Source: CAVPFA01 sp963703655 (GTDB taxonomy: Bacteria; Actinomycetota; Acidimicrobiia; Acidimicrobiales; Bog-793). Taken from it: 64,000 nt of DNA. The notes beneath the pieces are model-generated. The model had not been told where the DNA came from. It did no database searches and was given only the letters and a program-made list of their open reading frames with translations. The stretch lies in assembly GCA_963703655.1 (NCBI GenBank), contig CAVPFA010000003.1, positions 558,001-622,000 of the forward strand. The letters run 5' to 3'. The position numbers and the translations under genes are program-made. Below are positions 34,352-42,187 of the stretch, piece after piece; within the stretch, counting starts at the first letter, position 1, and the number at the start of each line of letters is the position of its first letter.

Positions 34352-35383
34352 CTAAAGCCGCAGGTCAGGGGTGGCGCCGGCGTCAAGTCGCGTCGGTCCG
34401 GACCGCTGAAGGCGGAAGTAGCCGGCGGCGGCGATCATCGCGGCGTTGTCCGTGCACATCGCGCGGCTGGGAAGGTACGAGGCCAGCCCCCGGGCGGCGA
34501 AAGACTCCGCAAAACGCCTCCTCAGCGACGTGTTGGCCGCCACGCCGCCCGCGAGGCACGCGCCCCGGGCTCCGATCTCCTCGGCGGCGGCGAGCGCCTT
34601 CGCGACGAGGACGTCGACCACTGCCTCCTGGAAGCTGGCCGCGACGTCCGCGTTCGAGACGTCCGGGTGGGCCCTGACGTAGTTGACGACGGCGGTCTTC
34701 AGTCCCGAGAACGAGAAGTCGAACGCGCCCGACGGCGCTCCCCGCGGGAAGCGGATCGAAGCCGGGTCGCCCGAGACTGCCAGCCGGTCGATCTCCGGGC
34801 CCCCCGGGTAGCCGAGGCCGAGGTAGCGGGCCACCTTGTCGAACGCCTCGCCCGCGGCGTCGTCGACCGTCGCCCCGAGCACGGTGTAGCTCCCCGGCGC
34901 GTCCAGGGCGACCAAAAGCGTGTGGCCGCCCGAGACGAGCAGGACCACCACCGGCAGATCGAGCTCGGGCGCCTCCAGCATGGCGGCGTATAGATGACCT
35001 TCGAGGTGGTTGACCCCGACGAAAGGGACGTCCCACGCCAGGGCGAGCGCCTTGGCCGTGCTGACGCCGACGAGCAGGGCTCCGACGAGCCCAGGCCCCA
35101 CGGTCGCAGCCACGGCATCGATCCCGACAGGGCCGTCGGGCTCGTCGAACGGGCGCCCGCGGCGGTCAAGGCCGGCGCCGGCGAGGGCGTCAGTGATCAC
35201 CGGCAGCGCGAGCTCGACGTGCGCACGCCCCGCCAGCTCGGGCACGACGCCCCCGTAGCGGGCGTGAACGTCTACCTGGCTCGAGACGACCGAGGTCACG
35301 ACGGTCGTCCCCGTGTCGACCACCGCCGCGGCCGTCTCGTCACAGGACGTCTCGATGCCGAGGACGCGGCCGCGGCCGCTCAC
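34352..35383 (-). CDS. tsaD: tRNA N6-threonylcarbamoyladenosine transferase TsaD
   Basis: TsaD transfers the threonylcarbamoyl group to A37 of ANN-decoding tRNAs. The 343-residue protein starts VLGIETSCDETAAA after a short leader. It has the metal-binding AGRAHVE and NHLEGHL histidines, and SGGHTLL and GEAFDKVARYLGLGYPGGP follow. The GTG at 35383 overlaps the rimI stop (GTGA). It is the last gene of the udg-tsaE-tsaB-rimI-tsaD operon; its stop lies just before the groES promoter. TsaC is not in this window. Confidence 0.96.
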   Translation of the reverse strand: MSGRGRVLGIETSCDETAAAVVDTGTTVVTSVVSSQVDVHARYGGVVPELAGRAHVELALPVITDALAGAGLDRRGRPFDEPDGPVGIDAVAATVGPGLVGALLVGVSTAKALALAWDVPFVGVNHLEGHLYAAMLEAPELDLPVVVLLVSGGHTLLVALDAPGSYTVLGATVDDAAGEAFDKVARYLGLGYPGGPEIDRLAVSGDPASIRFPRGAPSGAFDFSFSGLKTAVVNYVRAHPDVSNADVAASFQEAVVDVLVAKALAAAEEIGARGACLAGGVAANTSLRRRFAESFAARGLASYLPSRAMCTDNAAMIAAAGYFRLQRSGPTRLDAGATPDLRL

Positions 35384-36021
35384 CGGCCGTCTGGGGCCGG
35401 CGCCGGGCCGCCCGCCAGCGCGGCACCTCCGCCCGGGGGAAGACGGCTCTCTATCTCGTCGAGGCGCACCCCGTAGGCATCCGAATCGGCGTCGTGGGCC
35501 CACATGACGAGCGCGTCCTCGTTCACCTCGGCGTAGTAGTTCTTGCGGATGCCCGCCGGCACGAAACCGAACTCGCGGTACAGGGCCTGCGCTCCCACAT
35601 TCGACACCCGAACCTCCAAGGTCAGGTGCTGGGCCGAACGCTTGCGCGCCTCGCGGGCGAGCTGGAGAAGCAGCCTCCGCCCGACGCCGCGGCGCTGCCA
35701 TTCCGGCGCGACACCGATGTTGGTCACGTGCGCCTCGCCGACGACCATCATCATCCCCGCGTAGCCCACGACCTCCGGCCCGATGCGCGCGACGTAGTAG
35801 GCGCGCGTCGTCGGCTGCGAGAGCTCGCTCAGGTACAGGCCGAGAGACCAGGGACTCGGAAAGATGCGCTGCTCTATCGCGATGACGGCCTTCAGGTGCC
35901 GGCGCCGCATCGGCTGGACTTCGACGGCGGCGACGGCGGCGAGGCCGGCGGACTCGGGCTGCCCCGGGGCGGTGCGCCCACGAGATGAGGGCAGGCGGAA
36001 CATAGAGCGCACGTTCGTCAC
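35380..36021 (-). CDS. rimI: ribosomal-protein-alanine N-acetyltransferase RimI
   Basis: This GNAT-fold acetyltransferase is expected to acetylate the N-terminus of S18 or similar proteins. The acetyl-CoA loop is VAPEWQRRGVGRRLL, with IEQRIFPSPWSLGLYLSEL and GFVPAGIRKNYYAE on either side as in RimI. The GTG at 36021 overlaps the tsaB stop. About 30 residues precede and 50 follow the core domain; the C-terminal extension is Gly/Pro/Ala-rich. Its place between tsaB and tsaD is common in bacteria. Confidence 0.92.
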   Translation of the reverse strand: MTNVRSMFRLPSSRGRTAPGQPESAGLAAVAAVEVQPMRRRHLKAVIAIEQRIFPSPWSLGLYLSELSQPTTRAYYVARIGPEVVGYAGMMMVVGEAHVTNIGVAPEWQRRGVGRRLLLQLAREARKRSAQHLTLEVRVSNVGAQALYREFGFVPAGIRKNYYAEVNEDALVMWAHDADSDAYGVRLDEIESRLPPGGGAALAGGPAPAPDGR

Positions 36022-36749
36022 CGCCCCGCCGCCGCTCGCCCTTCGCGAGAGCTCCAATTGATCCGCGCATCGGCCTGCCGGCCGTACAAAGGGCGTACGT
36101 CCGCAGGATCGTGGGATAGTCCGGCATCCATCGCCGAGATCGCCAGCACTGCCAGCGAGGCTACCGGCGGAGCGGCGAGCTCGGTGCCGGCGAAGGCCGG
36201 CGTCGGCTCACGCGCCCCGGCGAGCTGCTCGCGATATCGAAGCGCGCCGTCGCCGACGAGGAGGACGCCCCGGCGGTCCCCCGCGCCCTCGTCGGTCCGT
36301 GCCGACAGCTCCGCGAGCTCCGACACGAGCTCGGCGGGGGCTCCGACGCGGGGCTGGCCGGCCGGACCGCCCGGCATCAGCCAGGCGGCGTCGCCGCGAC
36401 GCATGTCGATCACCGGTACCACGGCCCCGGGCCACGGCCTGCAGGCGGCGGCGAGCACCTCGAGGCTGGTGAGCGTGACGACCGGGACTCCGAGGCCGGC
36501 GGCGAGGGCCTTCGCCGCAGCGACGCCGACGCGAAGCCCGGTGAACAGCCCGGGGCCGATGTCAACAGCAATCGCGCCCAGGTCGGCCGGCGCGATCCGC
36601 GCGACCCGGCAGACCTCCGCGATCGCGGGGTGCAGCGTCTCGACCTGGCGACGACCTGAGCGGACCGTGAGCCCGGCGAGTGGGCCGGACTCGTCCGCGA
36701 TCGCGACTCCGACCTCGATGGTCGCAGTCTCGATGGCGAGAACCTTCAC
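36018..36749 (-). CDS. tsaB: TsaB, partner protein for t6A synthesis
   Basis: TsaB forms the complex with TsaD and TsaE. The 243-residue ASKHA-fold protein begins VLAIETATIEVGVAI, and VDIGPGLFTGLRVGVAAAKALA is the family signature. The GTG at 36749 overlaps the tsaE TGA and its own TGA overlaps the rimI GTG. The Ala-rich C-terminal part is poorly conserved, as usual. Confidence 0.94.
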   Translation of the reverse strand: MKVLAIETATIEVGVAIADESGPLAGLTVRSGRRQVETLHPAIAEVCRVARIAPADLGAIAVDIGPGLFTGLRVGVAAAKALAAGLGVPVVTLTSLEVLAAACRPWPGAVVPVIDMRRGDAAWLMPGGPAGQPRVGAPAELVSELAELSARTDEGAGDRRGVLLVGDGALRYREQLAGAREPTPAFAGTELAAPPVASLAVLAISAMDAGLSHDPADVRPLYGRQADARINWSSREGRAAAGR

Positions 36750-37231
36750 CGCCCGCCCGCCCCCAGCGCCTCGCCCAGCCGACGGGCCCGTGACGCCCAC
36801 GATGGCCCGCGGGGCTCGAGAGTGATCGTGCGCTCGTCGTCGGTCGTGCCCCAGCCGAGCCGAACGACGAGCGCGTCCGCCCCGTACAGCGGCTCGGCTG
36901 CCTCGCCCCATTCGGCGAGGATGACGCCTCCCGCGTCGAGCACCTCGTCCAGGGCGAGGTCGACCACCTCCTGCAGGTGTTCGAGGCGCCAGAGGTCGAT
37001 ATGGGTCACCGGCGGAGTCGTCGCGTACGAGTGTGCGAGCGTGAACGTCGGGCTCGTCGCGGTCTCGTCCCCGCCGATTGCCGCCACAATCCCCTGGACA
37101 AGCGTGGTCTTGCCCGCGCCGAGCGATCCGACCAGAAGCACCACGTCGCCGGCGCGCAAAAGGCGTGCGATTCCGGCGCCGATCGCTCGGGTCTCGTCTC
37201 CGCTCGCGGTCGAGACCGAGGCGGCGGTCAC
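36746..37231 (-). CDS. tsaE: TsaE, ATPase for t6A synthesis
   Basis: The 161-residue P-loop protein has Walker A GSLGAGKTTLVQG and the SPTFTLAHSY switch region, followed by THIDLWRLE and ILAEWGE. It drives turnover of the TsaB-TsaD complex. The GTG at 37231 overlaps the uracil-DNA glycosylase stop by 4 bases. Confidence 0.95.
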   Translation of the reverse strand: MTAASVSTASGDETRAIGAGIARLLRAGDVVLLVGSLGAGKTTLVQGIVAAIGGDETATSPTFTLAHSYATTPPVTHIDLWRLEHLQEVVDLALDEVLDAGGVILAEWGEAAEPLYGADALVVRLGWGTTDDERTITLEPRGPSWASRARRLGEALGAGGR

Positions 37232-37779
37232 TCGAGAAACTGCTTGGCCCGGATGAGGTCGGCCCGCATCTCGGCGACGACCACGGCGCCGCCCCGGAGC
37301 GCGTAAGCGGGGTGGAACGTCGGGACCAGCACCCTCCCACGATAGGGGTAGGCCCGGCCGCGCAGGGAGGTCACGCCTCCGGTGACGCCGAGCAGGGTGC
37401 GGCTGGCGAAATTTCCGAGGGAGACGATCACCTTCGGCGCCACGAGCTCGATCTGGGACTCGAGGAAATGGCGGCAGGTGTCGACCTCGAGCGGGAGAGG
37501 GTCCCGGTTGCCGGGCGGCCGGCATTTCACGACGTTGGCGATGTAGCAGCCGGTCCGGTCGATGCCGAGCTCCTCGGCGAGCAGCCGGTCGAGGAGCTGA
37601 CCGGACCGTCCGACAAATGGCTCGCCGGCGAGGTCCTCGTCGCGCCCGGGCGCCTCGCCGACCAGCATGAGGGCCGCAGCCGGGTTGCCCGCCGAGAAGA
37701 CCACCTTGGTCCGCCCGGCCGCAAGGGGGCAGGCGACGCAGCCGAGCGCCTCGGCCTCGAGCTGGGCGAGGGTCGTCAC
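37228..37779 (-). CDS. family 4 uracil-DNA glycosylase (Fe-S type)
   Basis: The 183-residue enzyme removes uracil from DNA. CVACPL and later NVVKCRPPGNRDP and CRHFL place the cysteines of the 4Fe-4S cluster. LVGEAPGRDEDLAGEPFVG is the catalytic region, and FHPAYALR is the C-terminal motif. GTG at 37779 starts the protein. It is the first gene of the t6A operon, with the 93-base gap to the divergent dehydrogenase as the probable promoter region. Confidence 0.93.
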   Translation of the reverse strand: MTTLAQLEAEALGCVACPLAAGRTKVVFSAGNPAAALMLVGEAPGRDEDLAGEPFVGRSGQLLDRLLAEELGIDRTGCYIANVVKCRPPGNRDPLPLEVDTCRHFLESQIELVAPKVIVSLGNFASRTLLGVTGGVTSLRGRAYPYRGRVLVPTFHPAYALRGGAVVVAEMRADLIRAKQFLE

Positions 37780-37872
37780 TGCTCGCCGATCGTAGCTACC
37801 GCAGGCCGGACAAGGCCGGGTGAGGTCCCGACCGGGGTAGGTTGCACACGACTCGAAAGGCCAAGGGGTCTG

Positions 37873-39066
37873 GTGCAAGCACTGGTGTTCCAACACAACC
37901 TCGCTCGTGAGGCGGCGGCCTCGATCGGCGGCCGGGTCGACAAGCGGGTCTTCGTGTCCAAGTACGCGCCCGTCAGCCTGCAGGAGGTCGCCGAGCCGGT
38001 CCCTCCCGCCGCCGGCTGGGTGAAGTGCGGGACCGTGATCAGTGGCCTCTGCGGCTCGGACGCGAAGCAGATCTTCCTGAACGGCTCCAGGGACAACCCG
38101 CTGACGGCGCTCGTCTCGTTCCCTCACGTCCTCGGCCACGAGGCGGTCGCTCGCAGGCTCGACACGGGGCAGCGGGTCGTGCTCAACCCGTGGCTGTGGT
38201 GCACGCCCCGAGGCATCGAGCCTCTCTGCGAGGCATGCGCGGCCGGCCGCTACCCGTGGTGCCGGAACTTCAGGAACGGCGACCTCCCAGTAGCCATCCA
38301 CCTTGGCAACTGTGCGGGCGCGGCCGGCGCGCACGCGGAGCGTTTCTGCGCGCACGAGAGCCAGCTGTTCGCCGTCCCGGAGACCCTGAGCGACGAAGCC
38401 GCCGTCTTGTCGGACCCCGTCAGCGTCTCGCTCCGCTCGATCCTGCTCGGACCGCCCGAGCCGGGCCTGCCGGTCCTCGTCTATGGGTCTGGCACGCTCG
38501 CGTTCGCTGCGATCGGGCTGCTCCGGCACCTGTACCCGGTGCTCGAGATCTGGGCGGCCACCCGGCCCGGATCCCGCTCGGCGCTAGCCGCTCAGCTGGG
38601 CGCCGACGCCGTGCTGACCTCCGAGCCCGACGCCCTCGTGCGTGAGGTCTGCCGCCGGACGGGCAAGCCGGCCCTCAGGCCCTGGAGCGGCAAGGAGTGG
38701 CTCCAGGACGGCCCGGGCGTCGTGTACGACACCATCGGCAGCACCGAGACCGTCGAGACGTCGCTTCGCCTCCTGCAGACGGGTGGCACGCTCGTCGTGA
38801 GCGGCGTCGAGCCGCCGAAGCGCTTCGAATGGACGCCCATGTACTTCAAGGAGCTGCGGGTCGCCGGCTCGAACGGTTTCGGAATCGAGGAGGTCGCCGG
38901 CGTCCGAAAGCACGCCTTCGAGCATTATTTCGACTTCGCCGCGGCCGGGCTCGACCTGACCCCCGTCGTAACGCACCGCTACCGGCTGGCAAACTGGCGT
39001 GAGGCGGTGCTCGCCCTCTCGGACTCCCGGCACACCGGTGCCGTCAAGATCCTCCTCGAGCCGTGA
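37873..39066 (+). CDS. zinc-binding alcohol dehydrogenase-like protein
   Basis: The 397-residue MDR-family protein has GLCGSDAK (catalytic Cys) and VLGHEAVAR (Glu/His), then a cysteine-rich loop WCTPRGIEPLCEACAAGRYPWC for the structural zinc. The nucleotide fold is LVYGSGTLAFAAIGLL, which lacks the usual GxGxxG spacing. The GTG at 37873 follows AAGGGG. It is the only plus-strand gene between 30189 and the right end and interrupts the run of core genes, so it looks like an insertion. The substrate is unknown. Confidence 0.82.
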   Translation: MQALVFQHNLAREAAASIGGRVDKRVFVSKYAPVSLQEVAEPVPPAAGWVKCGTVISGLCGSDAKQIFLNGSRDNPLTALVSFPHVLGHEAVARRLDTGQRVVLNPWLWCTPRGIEPLCEACAAGRYPWCRNFRNGDLPVAIHLGNCAGAAGAHAERFCAHESQLFAVPETLSDEAAVLSDPVSVSLRSILLGPPEPGLPVLVYGSGTLAFAAIGLLRHLYPVLEIWAATRPGSRSALAAQLGADAVLTSEPDALVREVCRRTGKPALRPWSGKEWLQDGPGVVYDTIGSTETVETSLRLLQTGGTLVVSGVEPPKRFEWTPMYFKELRVAGSNGFGIEEVAGVRKHAFEHYFDFAAAGLDLTPVVTHRYRLANWREAVLALSDSRHTGAVKILLEP

Positions 39067-39144
39067 CGCTCAAGCCGGCCGCCTTCGCCGACAGCGCGTC
39101 GAGCAGGGCGTCGATCCGGTCGCGGCGCGTGCCGCTCGGGGCCA

Positions 39145-40314
39145 TCAGCATTGCGCACCGCGCTCGCGCAGGTGCCTGCGGGGCACGCGAGGCCCGATGC
39201 CGCAAAGGATCTCGTAAGAGATCGTGCCGAGGCGGTCGGCCCATTCGGCCGCGGTGACCTCGTCGGTGCCCTGGGAACCGATGAGCACGACCTCCTCGCC
39301 CGGGCGCACGCCTGAGTCGGGACCGCAGTCCAAGAGGACCTGGTCCATCGTCACGGCGCCCGCCAAGGCTCGGCGGCGGCCTCTCACGAGCAGCTCGCCG
39401 CCCGCTGCGAACAGACCTCGCGGGACGCCGTCGGCGTAGCCGACCGGCACGGTGGCGATGTCGGCGCGTCCCGAAAGCTCATACGCGCGGCCGTAGCTCG
39501 TCCGCTCGCCGGCACCGAGCTCGCGGACGCGGCTGACCGCAGAGCGCCACGTCAGCGCCGGGCGCAGGCCGCCACGGCCGGCCGGGTCGACGAGGCCGGG
39601 GGCGATGGCGGCCGACGGTCGGTACCCGTAAAGGGAGATCCCGCAGCGCACCAGCTCGTAGCGCGACGCCACGTGCGCGATCGCCCCGGCCGAGTTGGCG
39701 GCGTGAAGCCGTTCCGGTGCCGGCAGCCCGGCGGCGTGCAACCTCGCCCGCAAGGAGTCGAAGCGCGACAGCTGTTCGTCGGTGAACGGGTCAGCCGGCT
39801 CGTCTGCGACCGCCAGGTGCGTCCACAGCCCGGCATATCGCAGCTCACGCGCCTCGACGACCTGGGTGACGATCGCGCCGACGTCGTCGATGCCGGCGCC
39901 CACGCGGTGCATGCCGGTATCCACCTTCACTTCGACGTCGACCCGTCGCGACGCGGCGCGGGCCGCTCGTCGGACCGCCTCGAGCCCGGCGCCGGTGTAG
40001 ACGGTCGGGACCAGCCCGCGGGCGACGACCTCTTCCATGGCGCCGGCCGCGGGCTCCGAGAGGAGCAGGATCGGTGCCTCGATCCCTGCCTCGCGCAGGA
40101 CCACACCCTCTTCGACGAGCGCGACGGCGAGCGAGGTCGCCCCGCCGCCGAGAGCAGCGATGGCGCAAGGGACCGCCCCGTGGCCGTAAGCGTCCGCCTT
40201 CACCACGGCGCAGAGGGCGGCGGGCGCGACCAGCTCCGCGAGCAGGCCCACGTTCCAGGCGATGGCGTCCAGGTCCACCTCGGCCCAAGTCGGACGCCGC
40301 CACGGCTCATCCAC
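39145..40314 (-). CDS. alr: alanine racemase
   Basis: Alr makes D-alanine for peptidoglycan with PLP. The 389-residue protein has the PLP lysine in AVVKADAYGHGA, TGMHRVG, CGISLYGYRP and the catalytic Tyr in RTSYGRAYEL; VPVGYADGVPR follows. The GTG at 40314 overlaps the nnr end by 8 bases. Codons for the first residues VDEPWRRPTWAEVDLDA fit the family start. Confidence 0.95.
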   Translation of the reverse strand: MDEPWRRPTWAEVDLDAIAWNVGLLAELVAPAALCAVVKADAYGHGAVPCAIAALGGGATSLAVALVEEGVVLREAGIEAPILLLSEPAAGAMEEVVARGLVPTVYTGAGLEAVRRAARAASRRVDVEVKVDTGMHRVGAGIDDVGAIVTQVVEARELRYAGLWTHLAVADEPADPFTDEQLSRFDSLRARLHAAGLPAPERLHAANSAGAIAHVASRYELVRCGISLYGYRPSAAIAPGLVDPAGRGGLRPALTWRSAVSRVRELGAGERTSYGRAYELSGRADIATVPVGYADGVPRGLFAAGGELLVRGRRRALAGAVTMDQVLLDCGPDSGVRPGEEVVLIGSQGTDEVTAAEWADRLGTISYEILCGIGPRVPRRHLRERGAQC

Positions 40315-41695
40315 GGGCGGCCGAGAGAACGGTCGCGACGAGCTCGGGCAGGTCACCGGCCACCAGCCCCTCGGCGAATCCCAAGCCGGCAGCGAGCCCG
40401 TGCACGTGCGCGGCCAGGCCAGCTGCGCACAAGGGCTCGACGCCCCTCGCCAGGAAGGCGCCGACCACGCCCGAGAGCACGTCACCGGTCCCGGCGGTCG
40501 CCAGGCGGGGCGACCCGGACGTGACGAGGAGGCACTCTCCGCCGGGGGCCGCCACAGCGGTCGTCGAGCCCTTCAGGAGCACGATCGCACCGAGGCCCGA
40601 GGCGAGCGAACGTGCGGCGGCGATCCGGTCGCCGCCCGGGTGGCCGTCGCCGCCGGCCTTCGTGCGGGCCAGTTTCTGGTACTCGCCGTCGTGCGGCGTG
40701 AGCACGGCCGGGATCTTTCGTCCCGCCAGGACCTTGCGAGCCCGCTCGAGCGGGCCGAGCGCTCCCAGGCCGCTGGCGTCGACGATCACGGGAACCTCGG
40801 CCTCGGCGACCAGACGGCGAATCGACGCGACGACCCCTGAAGCCGATCCGAGGCCGGGGCCGATCACGAGCGCCCGGCAGCGGTGCAGCTCCTGCAGGAC
40901 CGGGTCCGCGAAGTCCGCCGCTGGAACCGAGATCGCCACCGCCTCTGAGACCGGCAACGAGCCGGGCGCGGCCCCAGGCACGCACCAGCGGACCATGCCG
41001 GCTCCTGCGCGCTCCGCGCCACGGGTCGAGAAGCGACCGGCTCCGATCATCCCGCCGGACCCGGCGACCACCACGCACGCCGAGCGCCACTTGAACGTGT
41101 CGCGCTTCCGGGCCGGCAGCCAGCGCGCAATGTCGGCGTCCTCGACGAGCCACACGTTGCCCGGCGCCACCTCGATACCGATGGGCGCCACCTCGACTTT
41201 CCCGGCGTGAGCCGGGCCGTCGCCCATCAGCAGTCCTGGCTTGAGCGCCGCCATCGTGACGGTGACGGTGGCACGAACGGCGCCCTCGCAGGCGACACCT
41301 GTGTCCACGTCGAGACCGGAAGGGATGTCGACCGCAAGCACGGGGGTGCCCGCCGGGACGGCGGGGGCGCGGTAGGAGCCTCTGAACCCGGTCCCGTAGG
41401 CGGCGTCGATCACGAGGTCACAAGGCGGCAGCTCCGCGGGCAACGCGGCGGGATCGCAGAGCACGACGCGGACCCCACGCCGGCGCAGCATCGCCGCGGC
41501 GACGCGCCCGTCGTCGCCGTTGTGGCCCCGGCCGGCGATCACCACCGCCCGCTTTCCGTAACCGCTGACGAGCAGCCGGAGCGCTGCGGCGGCCACCGCC
41601 CCGCCGGCTCGCTCGACGAGGGTCGCAAGACCGACGTCTGCGATGGCGGCTTGGTCGGCGATCCGCAGCTCGTCACGGACGTGGACCGGCTGCAC
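40307..41695 (-). CDS. nnr: bifunctional NAD(P)H-hydrate repair enzyme
   Basis: The protein has an N-terminal epimerase domain (residues about 1-205, with GRGHNGDDGRVAA) and a C-terminal ADP-dependent dehydratase domain (about 215-455). The latter has VLTPHDGEYQKLA, VLLKGSTTAVA and the signature TAGTGDVLSGVVGAFLARG. Together they repair hydrated NADH and NADPH. It lies between acpS and alr, a frequent actinobacterial order. GTG at 41695 gives a normal N-terminus. Confidence 0.95.
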   Translation of the reverse strand: MQPVHVRDELRIADQAAIADVGLATLVERAGGAVAAAALRLLVSGYGKRAVVIAGRGHNGDDGRVAAAMLRRRGVRVVLCDPAALPAELPPCDLVIDAAYGTGFRGSYRAPAVPAGTPVLAVDIPSGLDVDTGVACEGAVRATVTVTMAALKPGLLMGDGPAHAGKVEVAPIGIEVAPGNVWLVEDADIARWLPARKRDTFKWRSACVVVAGSGGMIGAGRFSTRGAERAGAGMVRWCVPGAAPGSLPVSEAVAISVPAADFADPVLQELHRCRALVIGPGLGSASGVVASIRRLVAEAEVPVIVDASGLGALGPLERARKVLAGRKIPAVLTPHDGEYQKLARTKAGGDGHPGGDRIAAARSLASGLGAIVLLKGSTTAVAAPGGECLLVTSGSPRLATAGTGDVLSGVVGAFLARGVEPLCAAGLAAHVHGLAAGLGFAEGLVAGDLPELVATVLSAARG

Positions 41696-41706
41696 GCGAG
41701 CGTCCC

Positions 41707-42072
41707 TCAGTCGGCCACGACGACGGCGGCCGCGACCGAATCGGTGTGGGTGAGCGACACGTGCCAGCGCCGGACGCCGAGAGATTCGGCACGGCTGGCC
41801 GCCAGCCCCGACACGGCGAGCTGCGGAGCGCCCGACAGACCTCGGACAACCTCTACCTCTGCGAACCGCACCCCGCCGAGGCCGGTCCCGAGCGCCTTCA
41901 TCGCCGCCTCCTTGGCGGCGAACCGAGCAGCGAGGCCCGGCACCGGATCGGCCCGGGTGGACATGGCGGACCTCTCGGCCTCCGTGAAGACGCGCTGCAC
42001 GAGCTTGGGGCGGCGCGCGAGCAGGCGGCGGAAGCGCTCGACGTCGACCGCGTCGATCCCTACGGCGATCAC
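41707..42072 (-). CDS. acpS: holo-[acyl-carrier-protein] synthase
   Basis: AcpS attaches phosphopantetheine to acyl carrier protein. The 121-residue protein starts VIAVGIDAVDVERF, with the metal Asp in GIDAV, and has AARFAAKEAAMKALGTG with the second metal ligand Glu. The GTG at 42072 was chosen because the family starts here. The same GTGATCG also occurs in each upstream unit of a 17-base tandem repeat, but those are out of frame or extend the protein without homology. Confidence 0.93.
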   Translation of the reverse strand: MIAVGIDAVDVERFRRLLARRPKLVQRVFTEAERSAMSTRADPVPGLAARFAAKEAAMKALGTGLGGVRFAEVEVVRGLSGAPQLAVSGLAASRAESLGVRRWHVSLTHTDSVAAAVVVAD

Positions 42073-42133
42073 CCGGCGGTCCCGATCACCCGGCGGTCCC
42101 AATCACCCGGCGGTCCCGATCACCTGGTGGTGC
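42066..42133. repeat. 17-base tandem repeat across the acpS start
   Basis: Three near-perfect units (42066-42082, 42083-42099, 42100-42116, one substitution) and a fourth diverged unit to about 42133 share CGATCACCCGGCGGTCC. On the acpS strand each unit carries GGGTGATCG, so the start codon and its surroundings are repeated upstream. The 17-base period changes frame with each unit. Confidence 0.9.
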
Positions 42134-42187
42134 CGGCCCAGCTGGCCCCGTCCCCCCTGGCGCCTCCGGTAGCCCGACGGTTCCTCG

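Noticed and set aside
39044..39148. Small minus-strand gene after alr
   Set aside because: No homology, no ribosome-binding site, and it overlaps the dehydrogenase end.
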